This document shows, one piece after another, positions 61,684 to 64,000 of a stretch of DNA of 64,000 bases. The notes beneath the pieces are model-generated. The model did no database searches. It was not told where the DNA came from and was given only the letters and a program-made list of their open reading frames with translations. The position numbers and the translations under genes were made by a program. Every line of letters starts with the position of its first letter. Position 1 is the first letter of the stretch. Source of the DNA: Serinicoccus chungangensis (lineage in GTDB: Bacteria; Actinomycetota; Actinomycetes; Actinomycetales; Dermatophilaceae); assembly GCF_006337125.1 (NCBI RefSeq), contig NZ_CP040887.1:3038001-3102000 (forward strand). The letters run 5' to 3'.

Positions 61684-62469
61684 TCAGCCGGGTGGGGTCG
61701 CCCATCCTGGCAGCGGGTCCGACGACTCGCCCGCCTCCCACGACTCCAGGATCTCGAAGCCGCTGGCGGTGCCCGTCAGGCGAAGAGCGCCGCTGGGTTC
61801 GGGGCCGGGAGCGCCCGGCCATCTGCCCACGGCGATGATCTCGGTGTTCCCCGAGATGTACCAGGTGTCCAGGCACGGGTTCTGCAGCGACGCCACGTCG
61901 CACGTCTCGACCTCGCCCAGCTCCCAGAACTCGCTCACCGCGACGCGCGGGTCCCATCCCTCCAGGACCTCCCCCACCGGGTAGTTCGCCAGCCGCTCCT
62001 CCTCAGCGGCCTCGGCCTCCGACTCCTGGGCGTCCAGCTGGGTCTGGTACTCGTGGAGGCCCAGAGCGAAGCCTGCTCTGTATGCCTGCTCCGCCTCCAC
62101 GCCGGCGAACGAGCCCTGCTCGCTCACGGTCCTCGGGTCGTAGTAGTCCTCCCGGCCGTAGAGCCCTGCCTGGTGGCCGCTGCGGAACGCCCCCTCGAAT
62201 CCTGGATGGTCCTCGGCCGACGCGTCGGCGTCCGGCTCCGGCGGCATGTCCATGTCGACGGCATCACTCACCTCGACGGCGGACTCGGAGCCGTCGTCCG
62301 CTCCGTCCATGGCAGCGCCCTCCGACGCCTCCTCCTCGGCCTCGGTCGGCGCCGCCTCAGTCGTGGACCCGCCCGCGCCTCCGACGTCCTCGCTCTCGCC
62401 GCACCCAGCCAGGACGACCAGCAGTGCCAGGGCCGGGATCGATGACGCCCCGGACGAACGTCGAGTCAC
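61684..62469 (-). CDS. Acidic lipoprotein of unknown function
   Basis: 261 residues from a GTG at 62469 (GGGAGG five bases upstream). The signal peptide ends in a lipobox (VVLAGCG). Residues ~25-95 are highly acidic, with Glu/Asp/Ala/Ser runs, probably a spacer in the wall. The C-terminal half (~95-261) has GREDYYDPRTVSEQGSF, EAEQAYRAGFALGLHEYQ and a Cys pair (VETCDVASLQNPCLDTW) that may form a disulfide, but I recognise no family. It is monocistronic, convergent with recD. The upstream 335 bp (62470-62804) contain the palindrome copy B and two GC hairpins. Confidence 0.7.
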   Translation of the reverse strand: MTRRSSGASSIPALALLVVLAGCGESEDVGGAGGSTTEAAPTEAEEEASEGAAMDGADDGSESAVEVSDAVDMDMPPEPDADASAEDHPGFEGAFRSGHQAGLYGREDYYDPRTVSEQGSFAGVEAEQAYRAGFALGLHEYQTQLDAQESEAEAAEEERLANYPVGEVLEGWDPRVAVSEFWELGEVETCDVASLQNPCLDTWYISGNTEIIAVGRWPGAPGPEPSGALRLTGTASGFEILESWEAGESSDPLPGWATPPG

Positions 62470-62608
62470 GTGTGCCTCCCACGGATGAGGTGCAGCGAGC
62501 GTAGCGGTGCCGGCCGCCCACGCGCCAGTGCCCGACGGCACCCGGAGACGGCGGATGCGACACCCGCCCCGACGGTGTCCTCGGCCGGTCCTCCTCCGGC
62601 CCGGAAGG

Positions 62609-62672
62609 GCGCGACTGCACCGGATATGTCGTGGAATCGCCCTGGTGGGCGACATACCCGCTGCAGTCGCGC
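62609..62672. repeat. Dispersed palindromic element, copy B
   Basis: 23-nt arms (62609-62631, 62650-62672; two mismatches) with an 18-nt loop; matches copy A at 50593-50658 in both arms, loop and right flank. Confidence 0.85.
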
Positions 62673-62695
62673 ACCAGCGGACGCGGGACGTGCCG

Positions 62696-62729
62696 GGGGC
62701 CGGCCGGGAGTCCCTGCCCGGCCGGCCCC
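62696..62729. other. 13-bp perfect hairpin with loop AGTCCCTG
   Basis: Arms 62696-62708 and 62717-62729. Same 8-nt loop as the hairpin at 62765-62800, different stem. Confidence 0.7.
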
Positions 62730-62764
62730 GCCGGGCCTGCCACCCGCCACGCGGCGAGACCCGG

Positions 62765-62800
62765 GGTCGGGGGCGGTGAGTCCCTGCACCGCCCCCGACC
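62765..62800. terminator. 14-bp perfect hairpin terminator of the FtsX-type gene
   Basis: Arms 62765-62778 and 62787-62800, loop AGTCCCTG, starting 4 nt after the minus-strand stop at 62805. No U-tract. Confidence 0.65.
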
Positions 62801-62804
62801 GGTC

Positions 62805-64000
62805 TCAGGCGGCCGCCAGCCCCTCCGCGGGGCTCACCCGGGCCGCCCGCCGGGCGGGCAGCACGCTGGCCAGCACCCCGGCCAGCAGCGCCACACCGAC
62901 GATGACGCCGACGCGCACCCAGGGCACCGCCAGGGCCAGCGGGGTGCCCTCCGGGAGGATCGTCTGGACGCCGAGGGCGGCATACCCGATCCCGAGCGCG
63001 AGGCCCAGCCCGGCGCTGACCAGCGCCAGCAGGACGCCCTCGGTGAGCAGCATCCCCCGCATCTGGCCTCGCGTGAGGCCGAGCCCGCGCAGGAGGGCGT
63101 GCTCCCGGTGCCGCTCGATGACCGACAGCGACAGGGTGTTGGCGATCCCGACGACCGCGATGAGGACCGCCACACCCAGCAGGGCGGTGGCCACGAGCAC
63201 CATGACGTCCAGCACCTGGGCGACGAGCGCGCGCTCGGCGGCCGCCCCCTGGACGGTCATGCCGCTGTCCTCGGCGACCTCGCCGACCGCGGTCATCGTG
63301 TCGCCGACGTCCGCGTCGTCGTCCAGCCGGAGGAGCACCGCCCCCGGCTGCCGCGCCTCACCGGCCAGCGCCTCCAGGTCCGCCGGCTGCAGGACGAGCC
63401 CGGCCGCGCCCAGGCCCAGCTCGATGACCGTGAGGTCGCGGCTCCCGCCCGGCCCGGTCAGCCTCAGGGTGTCCCCCGCCTCGACGCCGTAGGCGACGCG
63501 GTCGAAGGACCCGAGGCCCACGGTGCCCGGCTCCAGCGCGTCGACGAGCCGCTCGCTGCGCAGGACCTGCTGCGCGGTGTCCGGGTCGAGGGCGGCCACC
63601 GGGACGGCGCCGAGGTCGCCGTCGCCGACCTCGAGGTATGCCGTCTCCACCAGCTCCGCGGCACGGACGCCGTCCACCGCGGCCAGCCGGCCCACCAGCC
63701 CCTCGTCGACGGGGGTGGGCACCGGCACGTCCGCCTCCATCCCTGGCTCGGTCTGCGCGACGAGGTCGACGGCGTAGGCCTGGTCGATCTCGCCGAGCGC
63801 GGTGCGCTCGCCGGAGGCGGCGCCCACCGAGGTCATGGTGATGAGGGTGACCCCGACGAGGAGGGCGGCGCTGGTCGCGGCGGCCCGTCCCGGGTTGCGC
63901 ACGGCCCCGGCGACCGCGAGGCGGCCCGGCACCCCGGCCGGCCGCGCGGCCACGCCGAGCAGCCGCACCAGCACGGGCACCAGCACCACCGCCGCCAGCA
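62805..64000 (-). CDS. FtsX-family ABC transporter permease, C-terminal part (cut by window edge)
   Basis: About 398 residues are visible, open to the right edge. They cover the second half of a long (~800-residue) MacB/FtsX permease: a membrane segment near the edge (SAALLVGVTLITMTSVGAASG), an extracellular MacB-like periplasmic domain (~60-250, e.g. LVGRLAAVDGVRAAELVE, AGDTLRLTGPGG) and the final FtsX core of three helices (VLVATALLGVAVLIAVVGIANTLSLSVIERHREHALLRGLGLTRGQMRGMLL...). These permeases pair with an ATPase, often for lipoprotein, antibiotic or lipid export. The ATPase is probably further right, outside the window. A perfect hairpin follows the stop. Confidence 0.85.
   Translation of the reverse strand, partial: LAAVVLVPVLVRLLGVAARPAGVPGRLAVAGAVRNPGRAAATSAALLVGVTLITMTSVGAASGERTALGEIDQAYAVDLVAQTEPGMEADVPVPTPVDEGLVGRLAAVDGVRAAELVETAYLEVGDGDLGAVPVAALDPDTAQQVLRSERLVDALEPGTVGLGSFDRVAYGVEAGDTLRLTGPGGSRDLTVIELGLGAAGLVLQPADLEALAGEARQPGAVLLRLDDDADVGDTMTAVGEVAEDSGMTVQGAAAERALVAQVLDVMVLVATALLGVAVLIAVVGIANTLSLSVIERHREHALLRGLGLTRGQMRGMLLTEGVLLALVSAGLGLALGIGYAALGVQTILPEGTPLALAVPWVRVGVIVGVALLAGVLASVLPARRAARVSPAEGLAAA

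Noticed and set aside
6600..63660. GGTATGCC as Chi or KOPS
   Set aside because: Both orientations are about equally frequent across the window; Chi and KOPS are strand-biased. Kept only as an unexplained octamer.

Overview
The window is very G+C-rich throughout (by eye above 70%). Genes use GTG and TTG starts freely, overlap by ATGA or GTGA, and several look leaderless (TANNNT hexamer 6-7 nt before the start codon). Lrp-controlled 2-oxoacid dehydrogenase genes, recC-recB-recD order, CWB2 wall-binding repeats and LuxR-type two-component genes point to a Gram-positive high-GC actinobacterium. Micrococcales / Intrasporangiaceae-like is my guess, not a measurement. No tRNA, rRNA, CRISPR array, prophage or IS transposase was found.

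Layout. 0-9 kb: envelope genes, namely the tail of a family-2 glycosyltransferase, a fused Alg14/Alg13-type glycosyltransferase, an 1782-residue multidomain secreted protein with an internal 729-bp duplication, a LamG-like secreted protein and an ATP-grasp protein. 9-13.9 kb: ArsR regulator plus SRPBCC protein, DUF3817 membrane protein, esterase, and a LuxR-type two-component system with a possible leaderless leader peptide. 14-19 kb: a tightly overlapping dapB-dapA-dapD-aminotransferase-decarboxylase operon. 19.2-24.6 kb: an OmpR-type regulator with direct-repeat boxes, a CWB2 + GH26-like wall enzyme, and a second copy of the LamG/propeller gene pair. 24.6-34.8 kb: quinone oxidoreductase-like enzyme, LysE-type exporter, cation/proton antiporter, Lrp regulator diverging from a three-gene branched-chain 2-oxoacid dehydrogenase operon, a CWB2 protein with a degenerate SGNH domain, and an APH(6)-like kinase.

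34.9-51.7 kb is the most distinctive part. It holds a dimethylglycine dehydrogenase-like enzyme with its own EtfBA and IclR regulator, and a corrinoid methyl-transfer system: MttB-family methyltransferase without an in-frame amber codon, divergent IclR regulator, corrinoid protein, pterin-binding methyltransferase, 2Fe-2S/ASKHA reactivase, DUF1638 protein and a MetF-like reductase. Together these suggest aerobic, cobalamin-dependent demethylation of a quaternary amine (glycine betaine is the simplest candidate): methyl to tetrahydrofolate, oxidation by MetF in reverse, and DMGDH/ETF taking the next methyl. A 19-bp motif matching at 16 positions lies in the mttB/iclR promoter and in front of the metF-like gene, tying them into one candidate regulon.

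51.8-64 kb: dienelactone hydrolase, the recCBD operon, a lipoprotein and the 3' part of an FtsX-type permease gene.

Several repeat structures are not explained by genes: three minisatellites (22, 32 and 26/27 bp units), a dispersed ~64-bp palindrome present twice, a different 50-bp palindrome inside the aminotransferase gene, paired hairpins with identical loops, and a strongly over-represented octamer GGTATGCC/GGCATACC. Three apparent one-base losses in G/C runs (YCII gene, sigma gene, recC) suggest residual sequence errors.
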